A stretch of DNA of 60,220 nucleotides from Fibrobacteraceae bacterium. GTDB lineage: Bacteria; Fibrobacterota; Fibrobacteria; Fibrobacterales; Fibrobacteraceae. The notes beneath the pieces are model-generated. The model worked only from the letters and a program-made list of their open reading frames with translations. It was not told the DNA's origin and did not search any database. Every line of letters begins with the position of its first letter. Positions within the stretch are counted from its first letter, which is position 1. The translations under genes were made by a program, and so were the position numbers. Shown here piece after piece: positions 39,558-48,335 of the stretch. The stretch is taken from positions 1-60,220 of the forward strand of contig JAGBSH010000003.1 of assembly GCA_017631885.1 (NCBI GenBank), written 5' to 3'.

Positions 39558-39599
39558 TGGCTCCGTAATCTTGGTGATAACATCAGAAGGATTCTTGAG

Positions 39600-39794
39600 A
39601 TGACAAAAAAGAATATCTTTTTAATTGTTGTTGGAATCTTGATGCTTGTAATCGGATTCTTCTGTTTGGCTCAAGGCCCTGCAGAAAACCCTGTTTCACT
39701 GACGGTTGCACCCATTATTTTAGTTCTTGCTTATGTCGTTGTAATTCCTATCGGGATTCTTTGGTATAGCAAAAACAAAAAAAAGGGCGATTAG
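39600..39794 (+). CDS. DUF3098-like small membrane protein overlapping tRNA-Val
   Basis: A 64-residue protein with two hydrophobic helices (IFLIVVGILMLVIGFFCL and VAPIILVLAYVVVIPIGIL), an intervening polar loop (AQGPAENPVS) and a Lys-rich tail, like DUF3098 proteins of Bacteroidota-type genomes. Its last three codons (GGC GAT TAG) lie in the tRNA-Val gene: the stop codon TAG is tRNA positions 8-10. tRNA 5' processing would therefore cut the stop from the message. Function unknown. Confidence 0.75.
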   Translation: MTKKNIFLIVVGILMLVIGFFCLAQGPAENPVSLTVAPIILVLAYVVVIPIGILWYSKNKKKGD

Positions 39795-39859
39795 CTCAGC
39801 TGGTTCAGAGCGTCTGCCTTACAAGCAGAATGTCAGCGGTTCGAATCCGTTATCGCCCA
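39785..39859 (+). tRNA. tRNA-Val (anticodon TAC)
   Basis: The cloverleaf reads cleanly: acceptor GGGCGAT (39785-39791) with ATCGCCC (39852-39858), discriminator A, anticodon stem TCTGC/GCAGA, loop CTTACAA with TAC at 39820-39822, and T-arm GGTTCGAATCC. CCA is not encoded. Its first ten bases overlap the upstream small gene. Confidence 0.97.
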
Positions 39860-39870
39860 TAAAAATAGTT

Positions 39871-39945
39871 GGGGTGGTAGCTCAATTTGGTTAGAGCACC
39901 GGCCTGTCACGCCGGAGGTTGCGAGTTCAAGCCTCGTCCATCCCG
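39871..39945 (+). tRNA. tRNA-Asp (anticodon GTC)
   Basis: Acceptor GGGGTGG with CCATCCC (one G-T pair), discriminator G. Anticodon stem CCGGC/GCCGG and loop CTGTCAC with GTC at 39906-39908. CCA is not encoded. It follows tRNA-Val by 11 bases on the same transcript. Confidence 0.97.
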
Positions 39946-39946
39946 T

Positions 39947-39980
39947 AAAAAGCTTCTCTCCTGAGAAGCTTTTTATTTTT
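39947..39980 (+). terminator. Terminator of the tRNA transcript
   Basis: Stem AAAAAGCTTCTC / GAGAAGCTTTTT (39947-39958 and 39963-39974) followed by more T. The 235-bp stretch from 39981 to 40215 is AT-rich with no gene. It has TATATT at 40179-40184 as a possible -10 site for the next operon. Confidence 0.92.
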
Positions 39981-40215
39981 TATTCTAGCTAACAAAACTG
40001 ATTTTCTCCAAGAAAACATTTCTAAAAACTCTTGTGTTGATTTATCAAAAAAATATCGTTTTTAGTTTGTAAACGCCTCAAAGAAAAATCCTTTTTGAAC
40101 GAAAATTCATTTTCTCTTATTTTTTAAAGTTATAGGATTTTTTCGTTCTAAATCTTTTAAAGGAAGTCTGCAAAATTCTATATTAGGGGCACTAACGAAT
40201 AAATAAGGTGCAAAC

Positions 40216-41907
40216 ATGTTACTAGATGAATTCATCGATCAAACAATCTATAATTCTTATGAAGAATTAAAGCAAAAGTTTGCAATCCACATTCCTGATG
40301 ATTTTAATTTTGCTTACGATGTTGTTGACCGCTATGCCGAACTTGACCCACAAAAAGAAGCGCTTGTTTGGATCGACGACGAAGAAGAAAAAATTTTCAC
40401 TTTTCATGACTTAAAAATTGCTTCAAATAAAACGGCAAATTATCTTCGTATGTTAGGCATCAAAAAAGGCGATGCCGTTATGCTTATTTTAAGACGCCGT
40501 TATGAATTTTGGTTTTTCCTTTTAGCCTTACATAGAATTGGTGCGATTGCTGTACCTGCAACAAATATGCTTTTAACAAAAGATATTGAATACCGCACCA
40601 ATGCAGCAAGTATCAAGGCTATTGTCACTTATGACGATTCTGGCCTTCAAGAACAAATAGAAGCTGCAATGCCTACTTCTCCTTCTGTAAAGCATTTAGT
40701 GACTATTGGCAAACAACGTAAAGGTTGGAAAACTTTTTATAACGCATTCCCAGATGCCGATGACGAATTTGAACGCCCTGAAGGTATTTATAAAACCTGT
40801 AATAATGATATTATGCTTCTCTATTTTACATCTGGGACTTCTAGTTACCCAAAAATGGTCCAGCATAATTACACTTACCCTTTAGGACATATCGTTACCG
40901 CTAAATATTGGCAAAATGTGCAAGAAAACGGAAGACACTTAACAATTGCTGAAACGGGTTGGGCAAAAGCAATGTGGGGAAAAATCTATGGGCAATGGAT
41001 TGCTGGTAGTGCCGTATTTACCTACGATATGCTCGGTTTTGTTCCAGGTAAAATGCTTGAAGTGATGTCTAAATATAAAATCACTTCGTTCTGTGCTCCT
41101 CCTACTGTTTATCGCTATTTATTGCAACAAGATTTTTCAGCTTATGACCTTTCCGCTTTAAAATACTGTACTACTGCAGGCGAAGCTTTAAATGCAGATA
41201 TTTTCAACAAGTTCCTGGCCAAAACAGGGCTTTCTATGCGTGAAGGTTATGGGCAGACAGAATGTACTCTTGCTATTGGTAACTTCCCTTGGATGGCGCC
41301 AAGACCTGGTTCAATGGGAAAACCAGCACCTGGCTACAATATTGACATAATTGATGCCAATGGAAACCCTTGTAAAGCAAACGAAGTCGGTGAAATTGTT
41401 ATCCACTTAAACGAAAGCCGTCCTTTTGGACTTTTTGCTGGTTATTATCGTGACCAAAAAATGACCGAAAGTGTTTTTTCAACTGATCTTTACCACACAG
41501 GCGATACTGCTTGGAAAGATGAAGATGGGTATTTCTGGTTTGTTGGTAGAACTGACGATTTGATTAAAACTTCTGGTTATAGAGTAAGTCCTTTTGAAGT
41601 GGAAAGTACACTCCAACAGCACCCAGCCGTTTTAGAATGTGCTGTTACAGGCGTTAATGACCGTATGAGAAACCAGGTTGTCAAAGCAACGATTGTTTTA
41701 TCTAAAGGTTTTGAAGCTACAAAAGAATTAGCTGCTGATATTCAAAAATACACAAAACAAGTGGCTGCTTCTTATAAAAGTCCTCGTATTATTGAATTCG
41801 TTTCAGAATTACCTAAAACTATTAGCGGTAAAATCCGAAGAGCTACTATCCGAGAGACTGACAATACAAGTGAAAATGAGAAAAATAAAGACGAAAAGGA
41901 ATCCTGA
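40216..41907 (+). CDS. AMP-forming acyl-CoA synthetase (ACSM-like)
   Basis: A 563-residue ANL-superfamily ligase activating a carboxylic acid to acyl-CoA through acyl-AMP. Seen: LLYFTSGTSSYPKMVQH (phosphate-binding loop), ETGWAKAMWGKIYGQW, YGQTECTLAIGN, YHTGDTAWKDEDGYFWFVGR, and the C-terminal catalytic Lys region PKTISGKIRR. The spacing and the AETGWAK segment resemble acetyl-CoA or medium-chain acyl-CoA synthetases more than long-chain FadD. It is first in an operon with fabF (1-bp overlap) and fabV, so it may feed an acyl primer into chain elongation (inference). Confidence 0.88.
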   Translation: MLLDEFIDQTIYNSYEELKQKFAIHIPDDFNFAYDVVDRYAELDPQKEALVWIDDEEEKIFTFHDLKIASNKTANYLRMLGIKKGDAVMLILRRRYEFWFFLLALHRIGAIAVPATNMLLTKDIEYRTNAASIKAIVTYDDSGLQEQIEAAMPTSPSVKHLVTIGKQRKGWKTFYNAFPDADDEFERPEGIYKTCNNDIMLLYFTSGTSSYPKMVQHNYTYPLGHIVTAKYWQNVQENGRHLTIAETGWAKAMWGKIYGQWIAGSAVFTYDMLGFVPGKMLEVMSKYKITSFCAPPTVYRYLLQQDFSAYDLSALKYCTTAGEALNADIFNKFLAKTGLSMREGYGQTECTLAIGNFPWMAPRPGSMGKPAPGYNIDIIDANGNPCKANEVGEIVIHLNESRPFGLFAGYYRDQKMTESVFSTDLYHTGDTAWKDEDGYFWFVGRTDDLIKTSGYRVSPFEVESTLQQHPAVLECAVTGVNDRMRNQVVKATIVLSKGFEATKELAADIQKYTKQVAASYKSPRIIEFVSELPKTISGKIRRATIRETDNTSENEKNKDEKES

Positions 41908-43160
41908 TGAATAAACGCAGAATTGTCGTAACTGGTATGGGGGCTGTAACGCCTCTTGGCAATACGGTTCAAGAATCTTGGGCAGCCATTCGTAATAAAG
42001 AATCTGGCATTGACAAAATTTCTCTTTTTGATGCTTCTAATTACCCTGTTCAAATTGCAGCAGAAGTCAAAAATTTTTTGCCAGAAGAACATGGTATTGA
42101 AAGTAGAGAAGCTCGCCGTATGGCTCGTTTCACTCAGTTTTTACTTTCTGCTTCTTATGAAGCAATTCGAGATGCTGGACTTTCTAAAGAAACTCTTGAA
42201 GCTGAGCGCACTGGTATTATGGTCGGGAATGGCTTAAGTGGTTTTGATGTTATTGAACACGCTTATGACAAGTATTTCAATAATGGACCTCACCGAGTTC
42301 CACCTCTTGCTGTACCTATGTTTATCGCTAATGAAGGCGCTGCAAACGTCAGCATGAAATTAGGGATTACAGGCCCGTCTTGGACTTTGGCTACTGCATG
42401 CGCTTCTGGGACTGATGCTCTTGGTGCTGCATTAGACCTTATCCGCGCCGGAAGAATGGATGTTTGCCTTGCAGGCGGAGCTGAATCTTCTATTACAGGT
42501 TTTAGCATCAGCAGTTTCCATGGAATGCACGCTCTTGCCCACTCGTTTAATGAAAATCCTAAAGCCGCTTGTCGTCCTTTTGATAAAGATAGAGAAGGCT
42601 TTATTATGGGCGAAGGCGCTGGGATTCTTGTGTTAGAAGAATTAGAACACGCAAAAGCTCGTGGTGCAAAAATCTATGCTGAATTTGCTGGTTATGGAGC
42701 TTCAAGCGATGCTTACCATATTACAAGCCCACACCCTGATGGACTTGGTGGAGCTACAGCTATCCAAAGAGCTCTTGAAGACGCCAAAATGACCCCTGAA
42801 GAAATTGATTACTATAATGCGCACGGAACGTCAACTAAGTTAAATGACGCTGCAGAAACACGAATGTTAAAAATTGCTTTTGGCGAATACGCAAAAACTT
42901 TAAAAATTTCTTCAACCAAAAGTATGACCGGGCATTGCATTGGTGCAGCTGGTGCTGTAGAAGCTATTATCAGCATAAAAGGTATGCTTGAAGGTTTTTA
43001 CCCACCAACTCTTAACCTTGAAAATCCAGATATTGAACAAGGTTGCGATTTGAACTACTTGCCAGAACCACTTGAAGCACCTATGAATAGTTTTGTTTCT
43101 ATGTCTTTAGGTTTTGGTGGTCACAATGGCGCTATAGTAATGAAAAAATTTAAAGATTAA
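41907..43160 (+). CDS. fabF: 3-oxoacyl-[ACP] synthase II
   Basis: A 417-residue condensing enzyme that elongates acyl-ACP with malonyl-ACP. It starts RRIVVTGMGAVTPLG. The nucleophile Cys is in TLATACASGTDALG (about residue 165), and the two catalytic His are in NAHGTSTKLND and STKSMTGHCIGAAGAVE. Length is typical. Its ATG overlaps the stop of the acyl-CoA synthetase, so translation is coupled. A second fabF elsewhere cannot be excluded. Confidence 0.95.
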   Translation: MNKRRIVVTGMGAVTPLGNTVQESWAAIRNKESGIDKISLFDASNYPVQIAAEVKNFLPEEHGIESREARRMARFTQFLLSASYEAIRDAGLSKETLEAERTGIMVGNGLSGFDVIEHAYDKYFNNGPHRVPPLAVPMFIANEGAANVSMKLGITGPSWTLATACASGTDALGAALDLIRAGRMDVCLAGGAESSITGFSISSFHGMHALAHSFNENPKAACRPFDKDREGFIMGEGAGILVLEELEHAKARGAKIYAEFAGYGASSDAYHITSPHPDGLGGATAIQRALEDAKMTPEEIDYYNAHGTSTKLNDAAETRMLKIAFGEYAKTLKISSTKSMTGHCIGAAGAVEAIISIKGMLEGFYPPTLNLENPDIEQGCDLNYLPEPLEAPMNSFVSMSLGFGGHNGAIVMKKFKD

Positions 43161-43172
43161 GAAGGAGGCATC

Positions 43173-44378
43173 ATGATTATCCAACCAATGATTCGCAGCA
43201 ATATGTGTATCAATGCACACCCAATAGGTTGTGCGGCTGATGTGAAAAACCAAATTGCTTATGTTCAACAAAAAAAGGCTGAACGCAAAACTCTTGCAGA
43301 TGCCCCAAAAACTGTTTTAGTTCTAGGTTGTTCTACCGGTTATGGCCTTGCTAGCCGTATAGCCGCTGCTTTTGAATTTGGTGCAACTACTATTGGTGTA
43401 TCATTTGAAAAAGAAGGAACTGATACTCCTCGTCAAAAACCGGGTACTCCAGGTTTTTACAACAATATGGCTTTTGACAAAGAAGCTAAAGAAGCAGGCT
43501 TAAAGAGCGTTACATTTAATGGAGATGCCTTTTCTCATGAAATGCGTGAAAATGTAATTAACGCAGTAAAAGAGCTTGGCGCTAAAATCGATCTCATTGT
43601 TTATAGCGTAGCTAGTGCTGTCCGCGTTGACCCTGACAATGGCACTATGTACCGCAGTGTTTTAAAACCACTTGGTCAAACTTTTACTGGTGACACTATT
43701 GATGTGATGACTGGTACTTTAAGTACAATCAGCGCAGAACCTGCTACAGAAGAAGAAGCCGCAAATACAGTCAAGGTAATGGGCGGTGAGGACTGGGCTC
43801 TTTGGGTTCGCCGTTTGCTTGAAGCCGGAGTTCTTGCAGATGGTTGTAAAACCGTTGCTTATTCTTATATTGGTCCATCTCTTTCTCACGCAATTTATCG
43901 CGATGGTACTATCGGTGGGGCAAAAAAACATCTTGAACAAACGGCTCGTGACCTTGATGCAGAATTGAAAAGTACATTGAATGGTGAAGCTTATGTTTCT
44001 GTAAACAAAGGTCTTGTTACTCGTTCTAGTGCAGTTATCCCTATTATTCCGCTTTACCTTTCTGTTCTCTTTAAAGTTATGAAAGAACAAGGTTCTCATG
44101 AAGGTTGTATTGAACAAATGGAACGCCTTTTTGCAGAACGCCTTTACACTGGTGAAGCTGTACCTACAGATGAAAACCATCTCATTCGAATTGATGACTG
44201 GGAAATGGACCCGAAAGTCCAAACCGTTGTTGATGAAAGAATGGCAAAAATCACTCAAGAAAATTTTGCAGAATTAGCTGATTTAGAAGGCTACCGCCAC
44301 GATTTCTTAGCAACTAATGGCTTTGATGTTGCTGGCGTAGATTATTCTTTAGACGTTGCTTCTGTAGAAACAATTTAA
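43173..44378 (+). CDS. fabV: Trans-2-enoyl-CoA/ACP reductase of the FabV/TER family
   Basis: A 401-residue NADH-dependent reductase saturating the 2-enoyl intermediate. It opens MIIQPMIRSNMCINAHPIGC, then the nucleotide site VLGCSTGYGLASRIAAAF. GTPGFYNN, NGDAFSHEMR, VYSVASAVR and YIGPSLSHAIYRDGTIGGAK carry the FabV Tyr-x8-Lys. A very strong GAAGGAGG ribosome site precedes the ATG. FabV resists triclosan in other species. TER enzymes of the same family act on crotonyl-CoA. A two-part terminator follows. Confidence 0.95.
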   Translation: MIIQPMIRSNMCINAHPIGCAADVKNQIAYVQQKKAERKTLADAPKTVLVLGCSTGYGLASRIAAAFEFGATTIGVSFEKEGTDTPRQKPGTPGFYNNMAFDKEAKEAGLKSVTFNGDAFSHEMRENVINAVKELGAKIDLIVYSVASAVRVDPDNGTMYRSVLKPLGQTFTGDTIDVMTGTLSTISAEPATEEEAANTVKVMGGEDWALWVRRLLEAGVLADGCKTVAYSYIGPSLSHAIYRDGTIGGAKKHLEQTARDLDAELKSTLNGEAYVSVNKGLVTRSSAVIPIIPLYLSVLFKVMKEQGSHEGCIEQMERLFAERLYTGEAVPTDENHLIRIDDWEMDPKVQTVVDERMAKITQENFAELADLEGYRHDFLATNGFDVAGVDYSLDVASVETI

Positions 44379-44395
44379 TCCTTTTTAAAGCTTTG

Positions 44396-44424
44396 AAAAA
44401 TCCCCGCCAATGGCGGGGATTTTT
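44396..44424 (+). terminator. Terminator of the acyl-CoA synthetase-fabF-fabV operon
   Basis: Arms AAAAATCCCCGCCA (44396-44409) and TGGCGGGGATTTTT (44411-44424), GC-rich stem then T-run, 18 bp after the fabV stop. Confidence 0.92.
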
Positions 44425-44430
44425 ATAAAA

Positions 44431-44458
44431 AAAACTCGGCAATAAATTGCCGAGTTTT
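44431..44458. terminator. Terminator of the DksA-like gene (bidirectional form)
   Basis: Arms AAAACTCGGCAA (44431-44442) and TTGCCGAGTTTT (44447-44458) with TAAA loop. A- and T-runs flank both sides. It lies just past the minus-strand stop at 44472. Confidence 0.9.
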
Positions 44459-44471
44459 TTACACAAAGATT

Positions 44472-45851
44472 TTAGACATCGTCAAAATCTTCATCAGAAT
44501 CTTGTAAATCATCTGCATCAGGACCATCACCAAAATCTTCATCTTGGTCATCATCACCTTTAGCAAAATTAATATTGTATTCCGTTTGTCTTGCTTCTTT
44601 AGACATACCAAGTTTTAAGATAGAAGCACATTCTTCACAATACCCCATATCTTTATCCACTCTGAATTCTGGAGAAACGATATTAATACAGCAACGAGTA
44701 CAAATCTGATTTGCAATTTCTTGGTAGAAAGCACGATTTTCTTCTTCAAGTTCACGTAAAACGCGTTCATGCAATTCTTCTGGCGTTTCTTCTGCAAGAG
44801 AGGCTTTATGGCGTAAAGCACTTGTCGGCTTTTCAACATTTTTTAAATCACGGCCAACTTTTTTGGTATTCTTTGATTTTTCTTCGGCTTCAGAACTTTC
44901 TTCAAAAAATACAGACTTAGCAAGTTTTACTCCCCCTCGAAGAAGAATCGGATAAAGTTCTTCTTTCTGTTCTTCTACAACAGGTTCTGCTTTAGACTTT
45001 CCTTTTTTAGATTCAGCCTTTGGTTTGGCGTCTTGGACTACATCTAAAGTGTCTACAACAGTTTCATTTTTTTCTATTTCTTGCTTTTTAGATTTGTTCT
45101 TTACAGTAGCTTTTTTATCATTTTTCTTTTCTGGCTCTGACTTTTTAAGAACATCTTTAGTTTTTACTTCTTTTTCTGCCCCCATTTTAACAGGAGTTTT
45201 TGGCGTTTTATTTTGTTTTTCAGATTCTGATTTTTTAGGAGTTTGTTTGACAACTACCTTTGCCGGAGTTTTCTTAACAGGGGTAGCCTTTTTGACAGGA
45301 GCAGGTTTAGCAGGAGTTACTTTAACAGCTTTAGGAGTAACCTTAGTAGTTGATTTTTTGGGAGTTTGCTTTGCAACTACTTTTGCTGGAGCTTTTTTTA
45401 CAACCTTTTTGCTTGGAGCGCTTTTAGCTTGTGACGCTTTTTTAGGAGCTTCTACTTTTTTTGCTGGCTTTTTAGGAGATACTGGCTTAGCTACTTTTTT
45501 AGGTTGTGCTTTCTGGGCTTTAGAGGCTTTTGCCGGTGCCTTTGGAGATGCCTTTTTAGGGGCTTGCTTTGTAACTACCTTTGCCGGAGCTTTTTGTACA
45601 ACCTTTTTGCTTGGAGCACTTTTTGCTTGTGATGTTTTTTTAGGAGCTTCTACTTTTTTTGTTGGCTTTTTAGGAGATACTGGCTTCGCTACTTTTTTAG
45701 GCTGGGCTTTAGAGGCTTTTGCCGGTGCCTTTGGAGATGCCTTTTTAGGGGCTTGCTTTGCAACTACCTTTGCCGGAGCTTTTTTTGCTACTGGTGCTGC
45801 TTTTTTAGCAGAAACTGCTTTCTTGGAATTTGGTTTCTTTTTTTCAGCCAT
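44472..45851 (-). CDS. Histone-H1-like Lys/Ala/Pro-rich protein fused to a DksA/TraR-type zinc finger
   Basis: A 459-residue protein in three zones. Residues 1 to about 300 are Lys/Ala/Pro-rich (KKAPAKVVAKQAPKKASP), like histone H1 tails or bacterial H1-like proteins. They contain a 63/66-residue tandem repeat. About 300-375 is charged linker (ELHERVLRELEEENRAFYQE). Residues 384-408 hold a four-Cys finger, CTRC...YCEEC, with the spacing of DksA/TraR C-terminal fingers. The last 35 residues are highly acidic. A DNA-coating plus RNA-polymerase or nucleoid role is plausible but unproven. The reverse-strand open frame through the repeats is a composition artefact. Confidence 0.8.
   Translation of the reverse strand: MAEKKKPNSKKAVSAKKAAPVAKKAPAKVVAKQAPKKASPKAPAKASKAQPKKVAKPVSPKKPTKKVEAPKKTSQAKSAPSKKVVQKAPAKVVTKQAPKKASPKAPAKASKAQKAQPKKVAKPVSPKKPAKKVEAPKKASQAKSAPSKKVVKKAPAKVVAKQTPKKSTTKVTPKAVKVTPAKPAPVKKATPVKKTPAKVVVKQTPKKSESEKQNKTPKTPVKMGAEKEVKTKDVLKKSEPEKKNDKKATVKNKSKKQEIEKNETVVDTLDVVQDAKPKAESKKGKSKAEPVVEEQKEELYPILLRGGVKLAKSVFFEESSEAEEKSKNTKKVGRDLKNVEKPTSALRHKASLAEETPEELHERVLRELEEENRAFYQEIANQICTRCCINIVSPEFRVDKDMGYCEECASILKLGMSKEARQTEYNINFAKGDDDQDEDFGDGPDADDLQDSDEDFDDV
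45396..45782 (-). repeat. In-gene tandem repeat (two units)
   Basis: Codons for residues 24-86 (45594-45782) and 87-152 (45396-45593) of the H1-like gene are near-identical tandem copies. The second has a 3-residue KAQ insertion and a few substitutions. Recent duplication and length variation between strains are likely. Confidence 0.85.
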
Positions 45852-45859
45852 ATTTACTC

Positions 45860-46390
45860 CTAATTTTCAATAATTTCAATTTTTAAAATTGGGTCAAAAG
45901 CATCAATACGACAAACCACATCATGTCCTTCTGATACTTTTCCAAATACAGTATGTTTACCATCTAAATGAGGTTGTGGAACATGTGTAATAAAAAATTG
46001 CGAACCACCTGTACCTTTCCCACGATTAGCCATAGAAATCACACCAGCTTCGTGTTTCAAATCGTTGATTTCATCTTCAATCACATACCCAGGACCACCC
46101 GTGCCATTGCCATTTGGGTCGCCACCTTGTGTCATAAAACCTGGTATTACCCTATGAAAAACCAAACCATTATAGAAGCCCTTATTGGCAAGGTCTACAA
46201 AATTCGCCACCGTATTTGGAGCCTTTTTAAAATCCAAATCAATTACAATATTCCCTTCATGCACCGATATTATTGCTTTTATAGATTTGATTTTAGAATA
46301 ATCTTTATTAAAAACTTTAGTATCTGCTGCAAATGAAGCAGAAAAAGCTATCAAAAGAAAAAGACTAAAGAATAAACGGCAAAAAGTCAT
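45860..46390 (-). CDS. Secreted cyclophilin-type peptidyl-prolyl isomerase
   Basis: A 176-residue protein. Signal peptide [21 protein letters not shown], then a compact cyclophilin domain: [66 protein letters not shown]. The catalytic Arg (HRV), Gln-Phe-Phe and the loop are present. It is probably periplasmic and assists folding of exported proteins. It starts 122 bp from the divergent lepA and ends 8 bp before the H1-like gene, with which it may be cotranscribed. Confidence 0.93.
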   Translation of the reverse strand: MTFCRLFFSLFLLIAFSASFAADTKVFNKDYSKIKSIKAIISVHEGNIVIDLDFKKAPNTVANFVDLANKGFYNGLVFHRVIPGFMTQGGDPNGNGTGGPGYVIEDEINDLKHEAGVISMANRGKGTGGSQFFITHVPQPHLDGKHTVFGKVSEGHDVVCRIDAFDPILKIEIIEN

Positions 46391-46512
46391 TTCTATTCCA
46401 CAAAGAAAAACGCTGCTAAAATATAGTATTTTCTCATTCGTCCTAGTTAAATAATTCCTAAAAGCATACGCATTTAGCTATATTTTGCGCGAATTCAAGA
46501 AAACGGACGACA

Positions 46513-48333
46513 ATGAAGACAAAACAATCACATATCCGCAATTTTAGCATTATCGCCCACATCGACCATGGAAAATCTACATTGGCCGATAGGATGATTG
46601 AACTTACCAAGACTGTCGCTTCTAATGAAATGACAAACCAATTGTTAGACGATATGGACTTGGAAAGAGAACGCGGTATCACCATTAAAGCCCATGCTAT
46701 TCGTATGGTTTATACAAGACCAGACGGAGAATATATTTTAAATATGATTGATACGCCGGGGCATGTGGATTTTACTTATGAAGTCAGCCGTTCACTAGCC
46801 GCTTGTGAAGGCGCTATTCTTGTTGTAGATGCAAGCCAAGGCATTGAAGCCCAAACTCTTTCAAACCTTTATTTAGCCATTGAAAACAACTTAGAAATAA
46901 TTCCTGTTTTAAATAAAATTGATTTACCAGGAGCAGAACCTGATAGAATTGCAAAACAAGTTGGCGATTTGCTAGGTTATGACCCAGATAAAATCCCAAG
47001 GATTTCAGCAAAATCTGGAATAAATGTGGAACAAGTTCTTGATAAAATTGTTGATGAAATCCCAGCTCCAGAAGGCGATAACGACGCTCCATTACAAGCT
47101 CTTATTTTTGATTCAGTTTACGATAGTTATAGAGGTGTCATCAATTACATTCGCATTGTGCAAGGCACGCTTAAAGCCGGCATGAAAATCCGCATGATGA
47201 AAACAAATGCCGAATATATGGTTACAGAAGTCGGTACGTTTTCCATGCAACGCGATGCGAAACCTGAACTTTCTGCCGGTATGGTTGGTTATGTTCTTGC
47301 TAATGTCAAAACTATTAGCGATGTAAAAATCGGAGACACTTTAACCGATTCTCAAAACCCGGTTCAAGAGCCACTCCCTGGGTATAAAGATATTTTGCCA
47401 ATGATTTATTCTGGCATTTACCCTATTAACCCAGAAGATTACAAAAACTTGCGCGAAGCTCTTGAAAAATTAAAACTCAATGATTCGGCAATTTCTTGGG
47501 AACCAGAAACTTCTGATGCTTTAGGCTTTGGGTTCCGCGCTGGTTTCTTAGGCCTTTTACATATGGAAATTGTGCAAGAACGTTTAGATAGAGAATTCAA
47601 TGTTGACATTATTACAACTGTTCCAAACGTAGAATATCATGTTTATGGAACAGATGGTTCTTGTACAAAAATTGAAAGTCCTTCTAAACTTCCTGATGCA
47701 AGTCGTTACGATTATATTGAAGAACCTTACGTTAAAGCCCAGATATTTACACCTAAAGAATATGTGGGTGCCATGATGAATCTCTGTGAAGAAAAACGTG
47801 GCGAATTTTTAACGATGGAATATTTAGACGAACAAAAAGTCATTTTAAAGTACGAACTGCCTCTTGCAGAAATTATGTTTGATTTTTATGATCGTTTAAA
47901 ATCTTTAAGTCGTGGTTATGCTGGCTTAGATTACGAGCCATCTGGATACAGAAAAAATAATCTTGTAAAACTGGATATTCTTTTGAATGGCGATCCTGTT
48001 GATGCTTTCTCGGTAATTATTCACCGCGAAAAATCTGTCCAATACGCTAATTCTATTTGTGTAAAACTTAAAGATTTGATTCCAAGACAACAGTTTGATG
48101 TTGCTATACAAGGTGCTATTGGTGGAAAAATCATAAGTCGCAGCACGGTAAAAGCAGTACGTAAAGATGTGCTTGCTAAATGTTATGGTGGCGATATTAC
48201 ACGTAAGCGCAAACTTCTTGAAAAACAAAAAGAAGGTAAAAAGCGCATGAAAAACATTGGTTCTGTTGAAGTTCCTCAAAAAGCATTCCTTGCAGTCCTT
48301 TCGCTTTCGGATTCTTCTAACGGAAACGATTAA
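46513..48333 (+). CDS. lepA: Elongation factor 4 (LepA)
   Basis: A 606-residue ribosomal GTPase. G1 is AHIDHGKST (about residue 15), switch region [16 protein letters not shown]3 DTPGHVDF, G4 LNKIDLPGA, and the LepA-specific C-terminal region with [19 protein letters not shown] and [24 protein letters not shown]. Length is normal. TATATT at 46479-46484 is a possible -10 element. The next gene begins 2 bp after its stop, which repeats the common lepA-lepB pairing. Confidence 0.97.
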   Translation: MKTKQSHIRNFSIIAHIDHGKSTLADRMIELTKTVASNEMTNQLLDDMDLERERGITIKAHAIRMVYTRPDGEYILNMIDTPGHVDFTYEVSRSLAACEGAILVVDASQGIEAQTLSNLYLAIENNLEIIPVLNKIDLPGAEPDRIAKQVGDLLGYDPDKIPRISAKSGINVEQVLDKIVDEIPAPEGDNDAPLQALIFDSVYDSYRGVINYIRIVQGTLKAGMKIRMMKTNAEYMVTEVGTFSMQRDAKPELSAGMVGYVLANVKTISDVKIGDTLTDSQNPVQEPLPGYKDILPMIYSGIYPINPEDYKNLREALEKLKLNDSAISWEPETSDALGFGFRAGFLGLLHMEIVQERLDREFNVDIITTVPNVEYHVYGTDGSCTKIESPSKLPDASRYDYIEEPYVKAQIFTPKEYVGAMMNLCEEKRGEFLTMEYLDEQKVILKYELPLAEIMFDFYDRLKSLSRGYAGLDYEPSGYRKNNLVKLDILLNGDPVDAFSVIIHREKSVQYANSICVKLKDLIPRQQFDVAIQGAIGGKIISRSTVKAVRKDVLAKCYGGDITRKRKLLEKQKEGKKRMKNIGSVEVPQKAFLAVLSLSDSSNGND

Positions 48334-48335
48334 AT

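Noticed and set aside
45025-45873. 282-codon open frame opposite the H1-like gene
   Set aside because: It mirrors Lys/Ala/Pro codons as Phe/Leu/Ala/Gly-rich sequence. The minus-strand frame has the zinc finger, start and terminator.
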